Assembly (NCBI GenBank): GCA_030838265.1
Contig: JAUTXA010000098.1
Span: 1-23,421 of the forward strand
Source of the DNA: Actinomycetota bacterium
Lineage (GTDB): Bacteria; Actinomycetota; Acidimicrobiia; Acidimicrobiales; BP-101
Reading direction: 5' to 3'
Length of the DNA stretch: 23,421 nt
A program made the position numbers and the translations under genes. This document shows positions 8,018 through 18,703 of the stretch, piece after piece. Below the pieces are notes generated by a model. That model was given only the letters and a program-made list of their open reading frames with translations, had not been told where the DNA came from and searched no databases. The stretch's first letter is position 1. Every line of letters starts with the position of its first letter.

Positions 8018-8574
8018 GCATCAGCACCAACGACCTCAAGAACGGCATGACCCTCGACCTGCCCGAGGGGCTCTTCTCGGTCGTGGAGTTCCAGCACGTG
8101 AAGCCGGGCAAGGGCGGCGCCTTCGTCCGCACCAAGCTCAAGAACGTCCGCACCGGTGCCGTGCTCGACCGCACGTACAGAGCCGATGAAAAGCTCGAAC
8201 AGGCCATCATCGACAAGCGGGAGATGCAGTACCTCTACCGCGACGGCAACCACTACGTCTTTATGGACAACGCCAGCTACGACCAGCTCCACGTCGACGA
8301 GACCGCCCTGGCCAACTCCGCTCCCTTTCTGAAGGAGGGCGACTCCGCCGTCCTGCAGATGTACGACAACGAGATCGTCGGCGTCGACCTGCCGGCGGCG
8401 GTCGAGCTGACCGTGACCGAGACCGAGCCGGGCATTCAAGGCGACCGGGTCTCGGGCGCCAAGAAGCCGGCCACCCTCGAGACGGGCCATACCATCCAGG
8501 TGCCGCTGTTCGTGAACCCGGGAGACCGCGTCAAGGTCGACACCCGCTCGGGTGAGTACCTCACTCGCGTCTGA
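8014..8574 (+). CDS. efp: Translation elongation factor P
   Basis: Binds ribosomes stalled at polyproline stretches and stimulates peptide bond formation. At 186 residues it has the standard three-domain length: KOW-like domain 1 followed by two OB domains. The tip loop of domain 1 reads VKPGKGGAFVRTKLKNV, placing the functional lysine at residue 33. The loop is PGKGG rather than the PGKGP form I recall as usual in actinobacteria with unmodified EF-P. The C-terminal signature GDRVKVDTRSGEYLTRV is intact. The ATG at 8014 overlaps the pepP stop (ATGA). Confidence 0.97.
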   Translation: MSISTNDLKNGMTLDLPEGLFSVVEFQHVKPGKGGAFVRTKLKNVRTGAVLDRTYRADEKLEQAIIDKREMQYLYRDGNHYVFMDNASYDQLHVDETALANSAPFLKEGDSAVLQMYDNEIVGVDLPAAVELTVTETEPGIQGDRVSGAKKPATLETGHTIQVPLFVNPGDRVKVDTRSGEYLTRV

Positions 8575-8583
8575 CGGACTCTG

Positions 8584-8979
8584 GTGACCTCAGGCAGCCG
8601 CCGTGAGGCGCGGGAGCGGGCGCTGTCTCTCCTCTACGAGTGCGACGCCAAGGGCCAACCCGTCGCCGTTGTCCTCGCCGAGCTGCCCCTCGATCCCGAT
8701 CCGTTCGTCATCGATCTGGTGCGGGGTGTCGATACCCACGGCATCCGCATCGACGAGCTGATCCAGCGCTTCTCGATCGACTGGTCGCTCGATCGCATGC
8801 CGGTCATCGACCGGACCGTCCTGCGCCTCGGGGCCTACGAGCTCCTGTTTCGGGCCGACGTCCCCATTGGGGCCGTGATCTCGGAGGCGGTCGAGTTGGC
8901 GAAGCGGTTCTCGACCGAGGAGTCGGGCCGCTTCGTCAACGGCGTCCTGTCGAGCATCGCGGCCGAGGTGCGGCCCTGA
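8584..8979 (+). CDS. nusB: Transcription antitermination protein NusB
   Basis: An all-helical 131-residue protein that works with NusE (S10) at boxA sites in rRNA antitermination. The family pattern is clear: SRREARERALSLLYECD at the N terminus, DRTVLRLGAYELLFRADVP in the middle and AVELAKRFSTEESGRFVNGVL near the end, the usual NusB C-terminal helix. The GTG at 8584 lies 9 bases after the efp stop and is the first start in frame. This is the last gene of the aro operon; it converges on the cupredoxin gene with 13 bases between stop codons. Confidence 0.95.
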   Translation: MTSGSRREARERALSLLYECDAKGQPVAVVLAELPLDPDPFVIDLVRGVDTHGIRIDELIQRFSIDWSLDRMPVIDRTVLRLGAYELLFRADVPIGAVISEAVELAKRFSTEESGRFVNGVLSSIAAEVRP

Positions 8980-8992
8980 GGGTCCGCCGGGC

Positions 8993-9832
8993 CTACGGCA
9001 GGTCGCGGTCGTCCCACGGCGGGACGTCGACCCCGAAGGCGGCCGAGCGCCAGGGCGACCGGGGCGGGGGAGCGGCCCGCACCGGGAAGGCGGGGACAGC
9101 GACGCGGCCCCGAAGCATCTCCCACGCCAGCCCTACGAGGGCCAAGAGAGCGGCGGTCGTGAGGAGCAGGCGAAGGAAGCCGGGAAGACCATGGTGCTTG
9201 GCGGCCAACGGAGGTGCCGCGAAACGGGGCGGGTTGAGACGGGGGCCGGTGTAGCCGGACGGATAGGTCGGGCCCGTGGTGCCGACGCCGGGTGCCACCG
9301 TCTCGACCGTGGTGGGACCGGGTGTTGTGGGCGGCGCGGTGGTGCCAGTGGAGCCACCGATCGGCCGGGTGCCACCCCCGCCGGACGGGGGCGGGGGCGG
9401 GTTGGTCGCCGCGGTCGTGGGCGAGCTCTCGGCCGCCACCACGACGATCGTGCCGCTGGCCGAATGGTTGGGGATCGTGCAGTGGTAAGGGAAGGTGCCC
9501 ACTGACGGGAACTGAAGGGGACCGTAGGGCTTCTGCGACTGGATCGGCCCCGAGTCGAAGACGCCGCTGTCGGCCGTCACGGTGTGGGGTTGAAGCCCGT
9601 GGTTCACCCACTTGACGGAGTCGCCGGCGTGGATGGTGACCGAGCTCGGGAAGTACTCGCCCTTCCGGTCCTGGATGTTCACCGTCGGTGTCGCGGCCAG
9701 CGAAGGACGGTCGACGAGGGCGACCACGCCTGACGTGAGGGCGACGGTGAGTAGCAGGATGCGGTAGGCCAGGCGGCGCACGGACAACATCATGACCGAT
9801 CGACCGCCGGAGATCAGCGGCCGCGCTACCAT
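8993..9832 (-). CDS. Secreted cupredoxin-domain protein with a C-terminal membrane anchor
   Basis: A 279-residue protein. A basic N region and hydrophobic stretch (about 19-40) ending in SLAA form a signal peptide. A cupredoxin domain follows (about 48-131), with candidate copper ligands His83 (QPHTVT), Cys118 (YHC) and His123 (IPNH). The usual axial Met is absent: HSASG takes its place. A Pro/Thr/Gly-rich linker (about 135-205) spans to a membrane helix near 228-252 and a short basic cytoplasmic tail, so the domain probably sits outside the membrane. ATG 9832 is favoured by AGGA 4 bases upstream; the ATG pair at 9793/9790 would also leave a good signal peptide. The gene sits alone on the minus strand between nusB and pyrR. 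Electron transfer or copper binding is inferred. Confidence 0.75.
   Translation of the reverse strand: MVARPLISGGRSVMMLSVRRLAYRILLLTVALTSGVVALVDRPSLAATPTVNIQDRKGEYFPSSVTIHAGDSVKWVNHGLQPHTVTADSGVFDSGPIQSQKPYGPLQFPSVGTFPYHCTIPNHSASGTIVVVAAESSPTTAATNPPPPPSGGGGTRPIGGSTGTTAPPTTPGPTTVETVAPGVGTTGPTYPSGYTGPRLNPPRFAAPPLAAKHHGLPGFLRLLLTTAALLALVGLAWEMLRGRVAVPAFPVRAAPPPRSPWRSAAFGVDVPPWDDRDLP
9827..9832 (+). promoter_or_regulatory. Candidate -10 element of the pyr operon
   Basis: TACCAT matches TANNNT and would place transcription start near 9839-9840, leaving the PyrR loop about 12 bases from the RNA 5' end. No convincing -35 is seen. Its complement is the ATG-GTA start of the cupredoxin gene on the other strand, so the two genes share these bases if that start is right. 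Confidence 0.4.
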
Positions 9833-9850
9833 CGGGTCCTGACCGTCAAG

Positions 9851-9868
9851 CTGGTCCCGAGAGGCCGG
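9851..9868 (+). promoter_or_regulatory. PyrR-binding RNA loop in the pyr operon leader
   Basis: Bases 9853-9866 read GGTCCCGAGAGGCC. This matches the PyrR-binding consensus ARUCCNGNGAGGYU at every position except the outermost pair, where A-U is replaced by G-C, a compensated change. The stem is extended by C9851-G9868 and U9852-G9867. In Bacillus this loop is the anti-antiterminator that PyrR binds with UMP; in Mycobacterium smegmatis a similar loop acts through translational repression. Here it lies 8 bases before the pyrR Shine-Dalgarno sequence and upstream of a terminator-like hairpin. Confidence 0.8.
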
Positions 9869-9876
9869 CACGGAGC

Positions 9877-9883
9877 AGAGGAG
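9877..9883 (+). promoter_or_regulatory. pyrR: Shine-Dalgarno sequence of pyrR
   Basis: AGAGGAG lies five bases before the GTG at 9889 and 8 bases after the PyrR-binding stem. It supports the GTG start over the downstream ATG at 9955, which has only a weak CAGG. Its closeness to the PyrR loop suggests that bound PyrR could hinder ribosome entry. Confidence 0.65.
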
Positions 9884-9888
9884 CCCAG

Positions 9889-10461
9889 GTGGCCGAACGA
9901 GAACGATCTTTAACGCCCCCGCGTGGGGGCGTTTTCGTTGCCCGGGCCCAGGTCATGGATCCCGACGACGTCCGCCGGGCCATCACGCGGATCTCCCATG
10001 AGATCGTCGAGCGGAACCAGGGGCTCGCCCACGTCGTGCTGGTCGGACTCCAGACCGGCGGCGTGCCGCTCGCCGGGATGCTGGCCGAGGCCTGCCACCG
10101 CATAGAAGGGGTCGAGGTTCCGGTCGGCACCCTCGACGTGGCCTTCTATCGCGACGACATCGGGTTGCGGCCCGTCCTGCCCGAGGCGGTCACCGAGATG
10201 ACCTTCGACATCACCGGGAAGATGGTCGTCCTGGTCGACGACGTCCTCTTCACGGGCCGGACCATCCGGGCTGCCCTCAACGCCCTGAATGACTACGGCC
10301 GGGCCAAGTCGGTGCAACTGGCGGTGATGATCGACCGGGGACATCGCGAGCTGCCCATCCGCCCCGATTTCGTCGGCAAGAACCTGCCTACCCGGAGGGA
10401 CGAGATGGTCGATGTGAGCGCTCAGGGCGTGATGATCGGCGACGTGGTGGTGAAGCCATGA
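9889..10461 (+). CDS. pyrR: Bifunctional pyr operon regulator / uracil phosphoribosyltransferase PyrR
   Basis: An RNA-binding regulator that senses UMP and represses pyr genes; it also has uracil phosphoribosyltransferase activity. The 190-residue protein has the PRPP-binding motif VVLVDDVLFTGRTIRAA and the family blocks RRAITRISHEIVERN, LDVAFYRDD, AVMIDRGHRELPIRPDFVGKNLPT. The GTG at 9889 has a good Shine-Dalgarno site, and it is the only start that keeps FVARAQVMD, which aligns with strand 1 of Bacillus PyrR. It adds about 14 residues before that point, encoded by a terminator-like hairpin and including a TTA codon, which is rare at this GC content. ATG 9955 is the alternative. The end overlaps pyrB (ATGA). 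Confidence 0.94.
   Translation: MAERERSLTPPRGGVFVARAQVMDPDDVRRAITRISHEIVERNQGLAHVVLVGLQTGGVPLAGMLAEACHRIEGVEVPVGTLDVAFYRDDIGLRPVLPEAVTEMTFDITGKMVVLVDDVLFTGRTIRAALNALNDYGRAKSVQLAVMIDRGHRELPIRPDFVGKNLPTRRDEMVDVSAQGVMIGDVVVKP
9912..9935 (+). terminator. Terminator-like hairpin inside the first codons of pyrR
   Basis: AACGCCCCC (9912-9920) pairs perfectly with GGGGGCGTT (9925-9933) around a GCGT loop, and a T-rich run (TTTTCGTT, 9932-9939) follows. This is the form of an intrinsic terminator, otherwise not seen in the window. An outer pairing of 9896-9905 with 9930-9939 (one G-U) is an alternative extension. It lies at codons 8-15 if pyrR starts at 9889. Together with the PyrR loop it looks like an attenuator, but no clear antiterminator pairing was found. 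Confidence 0.6.
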
Positions 10462-11381
10462 AGCATCTGCTCTCGATCAGCGACCTCGGGGCTGACGGCA
10501 TCGACGAGGTCATGCGCATCACCGACTCGTTCGTCGAGGTCAGCGAGCGAGCGATCCCCAAGGTGCCGGCCCTCAGGGGCAGGACAGTCGTCTCCCTGTT
10601 CTACGAGGACTCGACCCGCACCCGGCTCAGCTTCGAGACGGCGGCCAAGCGCCTCTCGGCCGACACCATGAACTTCAGCGTCAGCACCTCGTCGGTCAAG
10701 AAGGGCGAGTCGCTGCGGGACACGGTCGAGACCATCGAGGCCATGGGAATCGACGCCGTGGTTGTCCGCCACGGGTCGTCGGGTGTCCCGTGGCAGGTGG
10801 CCCAATGGGTCGACGCCTCGGTGATCAACGGGGGCGACGGGTGGCACGAGCACCCCACTCAGGCCCTGCTCGACTGCTACACGATCCGCCAGCGCCTCGG
10901 CTCCCTCGAAGGCCGCCACGTGGCCATCGTGGGCGACATCAAGCACAGCCGGGTGGCGCGCTCGAACGTCTTGGCCTTCACCGCCCTCGGCGCCGAGGTC
11001 ACCTTGGTGGCGCCGCCCACCCTGATGCCCCCTTCGCTGGCGGGCTGGCCGGTCACCGTCAGCCACGACCTCGACCAGGTGCTTCCCAAGGTCGACGCCG
11101 TCTACCTCCTGCGCATGCAGAAGGAGCGGATGACCGAGGCCCTGTTGCCGTCGCTGCGGGAGTACACGTCGGGCTATGGGTTGACCATGGCTCGGTCCAA
11201 CCTGCTGCCGGAGGGCGCCCTCATCATGCATCCCGGTCCCATGAACAGAGGCGTCGAGATCGGCGCCGATGTCACCGACCTGCCCAACACGGTCATCACC
11301 AAGCAGGTGGCCAACGGGGTGGCGGTGCGCATGGCCGTTCTCTACCTGCTCCTCGGATCAGGAGCCGATCTCGTTGCCTGA
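10458..11381 (+). CDS. pyrB: Aspartate carbamoyltransferase catalytic subunit
   Basis: Joins carbamoyl phosphate to aspartate, the committed step of pyrimidine synthesis. The 307-residue length is normal for a catalytic chain. Carbamoyl phosphate binding is shown by STRTR (52-56), followed by Lys81/Lys82 in SSVKKGESLRDT and HPTQALLD (132-139); IMHPGPMNRGVEI near the C terminus completes the active site. No pyrI regulatory gene is present, as usual for PyrR-controlled operons. ATG 10458 overlaps the pyrR stop (ATGA), and the end overlaps pyrC by 8 bases. Confidence 0.97.
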   Translation: MKHLLSISDLGADGIDEVMRITDSFVEVSERAIPKVPALRGRTVVSLFYEDSTRTRLSFETAAKRLSADTMNFSVSTSSVKKGESLRDTVETIEAMGIDAVVVRHGSSGVPWQVAQWVDASVINGGDGWHEHPTQALLDCYTIRQRLGSLEGRHVAIVGDIKHSRVARSNVLAFTALGAEVTLVAPPTLMPPSLAGWPVTVSHDLDQVLPKVDAVYLLRMQKERMTEALLPSLREYTSGYGLTMARSNLLPEGALIMHPGPMNRGVEIGADVTDLPNTVITKQVANGVAVRMAVLYLLLGSGADLVA

Positions 11382-12669
11382 GCTGCTCATCGTCGGCGGA
11401 GACCTGGTCGACGAGTCGGGCCGCCGGCGAGGCGATGTCCTCGTGCGCGATGGCGCGATCGCCGCCGTGGGCGAGGGCATCGGCGACGGCGCGGCGGCGG
11501 GCCCCAACGTGACCGTCCTCGACGCCGGCGGCTGCATCGTCGCCCCCGGATTGGTCGACCTTCATGCCCATCTCCGCCAGCCCGGCCGGGAGGAGGCGGA
11601 GACGATCGAGACCGGCGCACGGGCCGCCGCCCTCGGTGGGTACACGGCGATCGTGGCCATGCCCAACACCGAGCCGGCGATCGACTCGCCCGGCATCGTG
11701 CGCGAGGTGCGAGACCTGGCGGCCGGCGTGGCGTGCGAGGTGCTGGTGGCGGCGGCGATCACCGTGGGCCGCAGGGGCGAGCAGCTGTCGCCCATGGCCG
11801 AGCTCGCCGCCCTCGGCGTGCGCCTCTTCACCGATGATGGCAACGGTGTGCAGGATGCGCGGCTCATGCGCCGGGCCCTCGAGTACGCGTCGGGCCTCGA
11901 CATCACCCTGGCCCAGCACTGCGAGGACGAGATCCTGGCCGCCGGTGGCCACATGCACGAGGGCGAGTGGTCAAGCCGGCTGGGGATCCCCGGCATCCCG
12001 AGCGAAGCCGAGGAGGTGATGGTGATGCGCGACATCGCCCTCTCGCGCCTGACCGGTGGTCGCGTCCACTTCCTCCACCTCTCAACCGCCCGGTCTGTGG
12101 CCCTCGTGGCCGCGGCCAAGGCCGAGGGCCTGCGCATCACCGCCGAGGCCGCGCCCCATCACTTCACCCTGACCGACGCCGAGGTAGCCGCCTTCGACCC
12201 GGTGTTCAAAGTGAACCCGCCGCTGCGCAGCCGGGCCGACGTCGACGCCGTGCGGGCGGGGCTGGCGGCCGGGACCATCGACGCCATCGCCACCGACCAT
12301 GCCCCTCATGCGCCCGAGGTCAAGGAGGCGCCGTTCGATCAGGCACCGCCCGGGATGCTGGGCCTCGAGACGGCGTTGGCGCTCGCCCTGACCGAGCTCG
12401 ACCTGCCCATCGAGCAGGTGCTGGGCCTGCTGTCGTGGCGACCGGCCGTCATCGCCGGGTGTCGGGCCGACCACGGCGGGCCCATCCTCGAGGGCGGTCC
12501 TGCCAACCTCTGCGTCATCGACCCCGAGGCGGCCTGGGTGGTCGAGCCCGGCCAGCTGGCCAGTCGCAGCCGCAACACCCCGTACGCGGGCCGGAAGCTG
12601 AAGGGCAGGGTCCGCCACACGATCCTGGCCGGGACCCCGACGGTGCGCGACGGCGAGGCGCAGCAGTGA
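11374..12669 (+). CDS. pyrC: Dihydroorotase, class I
   Basis: Cyclises carbamoyl aspartate to dihydroorotate. The 431-residue protein belongs to the amidohydrolase superfamily: DLHAHLRQPG gives the metal-binding His64-x-His66, with QHCEDE, HFLHLSTARS and ATDHAPHAPEVKE supplying later ligands and the catalytic Asp. This pattern and length are typical of class I enzymes. The TTG at 11374 is chosen because it gives the standard N terminus (PELLIVGGDLVD) and has AGGAG 9 bases upstream. It overlaps the pyrB end by 8 bases. The stop overlaps the carA start (GTGA), so no gene lies between pyrC and carA, unlike in some other actinobacteria. Confidence 0.96.
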   Translation: MPELLIVGGDLVDESGRRRGDVLVRDGAIAAVGEGIGDGAAAGPNVTVLDAGGCIVAPGLVDLHAHLRQPGREEAETIETGARAAALGGYTAIVAMPNTEPAIDSPGIVREVRDLAAGVACEVLVAAAITVGRRGEQLSPMAELAALGVRLFTDDGNGVQDARLMRRALEYASGLDITLAQHCEDEILAAGGHMHEGEWSSRLGIPGIPSEAEEVMVMRDIALSRLTGGRVHFLHLSTARSVALVAAAKAEGLRITAEAAPHHFTLTDAEVAAFDPVFKVNPPLRSRADVDAVRAGLAAGTIDAIATDHAPHAPEVKEAPFDQAPPGMLGLETALALALTELDLPIEQVLGLLSWRPAVIAGCRADHGGPILEGGPANLCVIDPEAAWVVEPGQLASRSRNTPYAGRKLKGRVRHTILAGTPTVRDGEAQQ

Positions 12670-13753
12670 CCCGGCGCGACGAGGCCCTCCTCGTGCTGGC
12701 CGACGGCACCACCTTCGAGGGCGAGGCCGTCGGTGCTGCGCCCGCGGGCGGCGTGTCCTCGGGCGAGGTCGTCTTCAACACCGTCATGAGCGGCTATCAG
12801 GAGGTCATCACCGACCCCTCCTACGCCGGGCAGGTCATCACCTTCACCTATCCCCACATCGGCAACTACGGCGTGGCTCCGGCCGATGACGAGAGCAGGC
12901 GGGCCTTTTGCCGAGGCGTCATCGTGCGCGACCTGGCCCGCCGGCCCAGCAGCTGGCGGGCGGCCGAGGATCTCGACACCTTCCTGATCCGGTCGGGGGT
13001 GGCCGGCATCAGTGGCGTCGACACCCGCCGCCTCACCCGCCACATCCGCGAGGCGGGGTCCATGCCGTGCGCTTTCGGCACCGCTGACGAGCGGACCCTC
13101 AAGGAGGCCGCTTCGGCTGAGCCTGGCACCGACGGCATCGATCTGGCCGCCGCCGTCAGCACCACCGAGCCCTACGTGGTCGAGGGCGGACCCCTGCGCG
13201 TCGTGGCCTACGACTTCGGCATCAAGCGCACCATCCTGCGCCACCTCCAGCCGCTGGCGACCGTCGAGGTCGTCCCGGCCGGCACCGCGGCCGCCGATGT
13301 GCTGGCCCGCAAGCCCGATGGCGTGTTCCTCTCGAACGGTCCGGGCGACCCTGCCGCGGTGGTGGGCGCGGCCGACGCCATCGCCGGCCTCCTCGGTGAG
13401 GTGCCCGTGTTCGGCATCTGCCTCGGCCACCAGCTCTTGGGCACCGCCCTCGGAGGCGAGACCTACAAGCTCAAGTTCGGCCACCACGGCGGCAACCATC
13501 CCGTGCGCCGCCTCGACACCGGAGCCGTCGAGATCACCAGCCAGAACCACAACTACGCCCTGGTCGAAGGGTCCGTCGGCAACGCCGATGTGAGCCACGT
13601 GAACCTCAACGACGGGGTCATCGAGGGCATCCGCGGCCGGAATTTCCCTGCCTTCAGCGTGCAGTACCACCCCGAGGCGGGCCCCGGGCCCCACGATGCC
13701 CGCTACCTGTTCGCCCAGTTCGAGCAGCTGATGGTCGACGGAGGACACCTCTG

Positions 13754-13754
<1 letters not shown>
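12666..13754 (+). CDS. carA: Carbamoyl-phosphate synthase small (glutaminase) subunit
   Basis: Hydrolyses glutamine and channels ammonia to CarB. The 362-residue protein has an N-terminal CPSase domain (GEVVFNTVMSGYQEVITDPSYAGQ) and a C-terminal class I glutamine amidotransferase domain with catalytic Cys252 (FGICLGHQLLG), His335 and Glu337 (QYHPEA). The GTG at 12666 overlaps the pyrC stop (GTGA). The TGA shares its A with the carB ATG (TGATG), which suits one-to-one subunit synthesis. Confidence 0.97.
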
Positions 13755-17046
<3,292 letters not shown>

Positions 17047-17050
<4 letters not shown>

Positions 17051-17964
17051 CCTCGTCGCTGAAGACCCGGGTCGGCTCGATCGAGCTTCGCAACCCGGTG
17101 ATGACGGCATCCGGCACCGCGGGCCACGGCGCCGAGCTCGACCACTACTTCCCGTTGGCCGATCTGGGAGCCGTCGTCGTGAAGTCGCTCTCGGCCGAGC
17201 CGTGGGCCGGCAATCCGGCACCGCGCGTGCACGAGACCACTGGCGGCATGCTGAACAGCGTCGGTCTGCAGGGCCCCGGCGTCGAAGCCTGGCTCGAGGG
17301 TGAGCTTCCGGCCCTCGCCGCCACTGGCGCGACTGTGGTCGCCAGCATCTGGGGGTTCACGGTCGAGGCCTACGAGAAGGCGGCCGCCATGCTGGCCGGC
17401 GCCGGCCCCCGAGTCGCGGCCGTCGAGGTCAACCTCAGCTGCCCCAACGTCGAGCACCGCCGAGCCATGTTCGCCCACTCGCCGGCCGCCACCACCGAGG
17501 CCGTCGAGGCCAGCGCCGCCTGTGGCTTGCCCCGGTGGGCCAAGCTCAGCCCGAACGTGACCGACGTGGCCGAGATCGCCGGTGCCGCCCTGCAGGCGGG
17601 CGCCGAAGCCGTCACCCTGGTGAACACCGTGATGGGCCTGGCCATCGACCCCGAGACCCGCAAACCACGCCTGGGGGCAGGGGGCGGAGGTCTCTCCGGG
17701 CCTGCGATCCACCCCGTTGCCGTGCGGGCCGTGTTCGAGACCAGGGCCGCCTTCCCGACGGCGACGATCGTGGGCGTGGGCGGCGTGGCCAGTGCCGAAG
17801 ACGCCATCGAGCTCATCATGGCTGGGGCCTCGGCCGTGCAGGTCGGCACCGCCACCTTCGCCGACCCCCGTGCCCCGCATCGAGTGCTGCACGGGATTGA
17901 CCGCTGGTGCCGTCGTCACGGCGTCACCTCCATCGACCAGCTGATCGGAGCAGCCCATGGCTGA
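17047..17964 (+). CDS. pyrD: Dihydroorotate dehydrogenase, class 1B catalytic subunit
   Basis: Oxidises dihydroorotate to orotate with FMN. At 305 residues, without an N-terminal membrane helix, and with Cys132 in NLSCPN as the catalytic base, it fits cytosolic class 1B (PyrDB) and not the membrane class 2 enzyme. The FMN-binding pattern is intact: MTASGTAGHG, NTVMGLAIDPETRKP, GGGLSGPAIHPVAVR and GVGGVASAEDAIELIMAGASAVQVGTA. Class 1B enzymes normally need PyrK (FAD, 2Fe-2S) to pass electrons to NAD, and pyrK usually sits just upstream; here carB abuts pyrD with a 4-base overlap and there is no pyrK in the window. Start GTG 17047 is fixed by that overlap. Confidence 0.93.
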
Positions 17965-18661
17965 GACCACCGTCGTCGTTCCCGCCGCCGTACAGGACCG
18001 CCTGGCCCTGGCCCTCGACGTCGACGACCTCGTCGCCGCCCTGCGGATGGCGAGGGAGCTGAAGCCGTACTTCGGGGTGGCGAAGGTCGGCCTCGAGCTG
18101 TTCAGTGCCAACGGACCCGACGCGGTCGCCGCCATCGCCGAGTGCGGCTACAAGGTCTTCCTCGACGTCAAGCTGCACGACATCCCCACGACCGTTGGCA
18201 AGGCCGCGCGCGTTCTCGGCGCGCTCGGCGCGTCGTATCTCACCCTGCATGCCTTCGGCGGTGTGCCGATGTTGCGCGCCGGTGTCGAGGGGTTGGCCGA
18301 GGGTGCGGCGGCGGCGGGTCTCGACGCGCCGACGGCCCTCGCCGTCACGATCCTCACCAGTGACGACGGCGCGCCTCCTCACGTTCTCGGCAACCGCGTC
18401 AGGGCGGCGGTCGAAGGAGGTTGCGGCGGATTGGTCTGCGCCGCGGGCGATGTCAGAGAAGCGAAGCAGCTGGCGCCGCGCTTGGTCGCGGTGGTCCCCG
18501 GCATTCGCCATGAAGGCACCGCGCAGGATGACCAGGCGCGGTCGACGACGCCGCGAAATGCGACCGACGCGGGGGCCGATCTGCTCGTGATCGGGCGGGC
18601 CGTCACCGCCGCCAAGGACCGGGTTGCGGCTGCGGCTGCCATCGTCGCCGAGATCTCCTGA
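17957..18661 (+). CDS. pyrF: Orotidine 5'-phosphate decarboxylase
   Basis: Decarboxylates OMP to UMP, the last step of the pathway. The 234-residue protein has the type 1 active-site set: Asp21, Lys43, and Asp70-x-Lys72-x-x-Asp75 in FLDVKLHDIPTTVG. The phosphate-binding end is VVPGIRHEG plus DLLVIGRAVTAAKD. ATG 17957 has GGAG 6 bases upstream and overlaps the pyrD end by 8 bases. It closes the pyr operon; 42 bases separate it from mihF. PyrE, which makes OMP from orotate, is missing from the operon. Confidence 0.96.
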   Translation: MAETTVVVPAAVQDRLALALDVDDLVAALRMARELKPYFGVAKVGLELFSANGPDAVAAIAECGYKVFLDVKLHDIPTTVGKAARVLGALGASYLTLHAFGGVPMLRAGVEGLAEGAAAAGLDAPTALAVTILTSDDGAPPHVLGNRVRAAVEGGCGGLVCAAGDVREAKQLAPRLVAVVPGIRHEGTAQDDQARSTTPRNATDAGADLLVIGRAVTAAKDRVAAAAAIVAEIS

Positions 18662-18690
18662 CGCCCGGCGACGGCCTCGCCCCATCGCGC

Positions 18691-18696
18691 TAGGGT
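18691..18696 (+). promoter_or_regulatory. Candidate -10 element of a leaderless mihF promoter
   Basis: TAGGGT fits TANNNT and ends 7 bases before the ATG at 18704, so transcription would begin at the start codon. No Shine-Dalgarno sequence is present in the 42-base gap. No clear -35 is visible at 16-18 bases upstream. Confidence 0.55.
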
Positions 18697-18703
18697 CGAC
18701 GGC

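Noticed and set aside
8971..8994. Inverted repeat CGGCCC...GGGCCT at the nusB / cupredoxin convergence as a shared terminator.
   Set aside because: Short stem, 12-base loop and no T run; insufficient for a terminator call.
9955..10461. pyrR starting at ATG 9955.
   Set aside because: It would drop the ARAQV strand that aligns with Bacillus PyrR and has only a weak ribosome site; kept as an alternative because it would make the leader a classical attenuator.
12339..13748. Long minus-strand open frame (469 codons) opposite carA.
   Set aside because: Shadow of a strongly biased high-GC gene: carA on the plus strand has all catalytic residues, while the minus frame has no recognisable motif.
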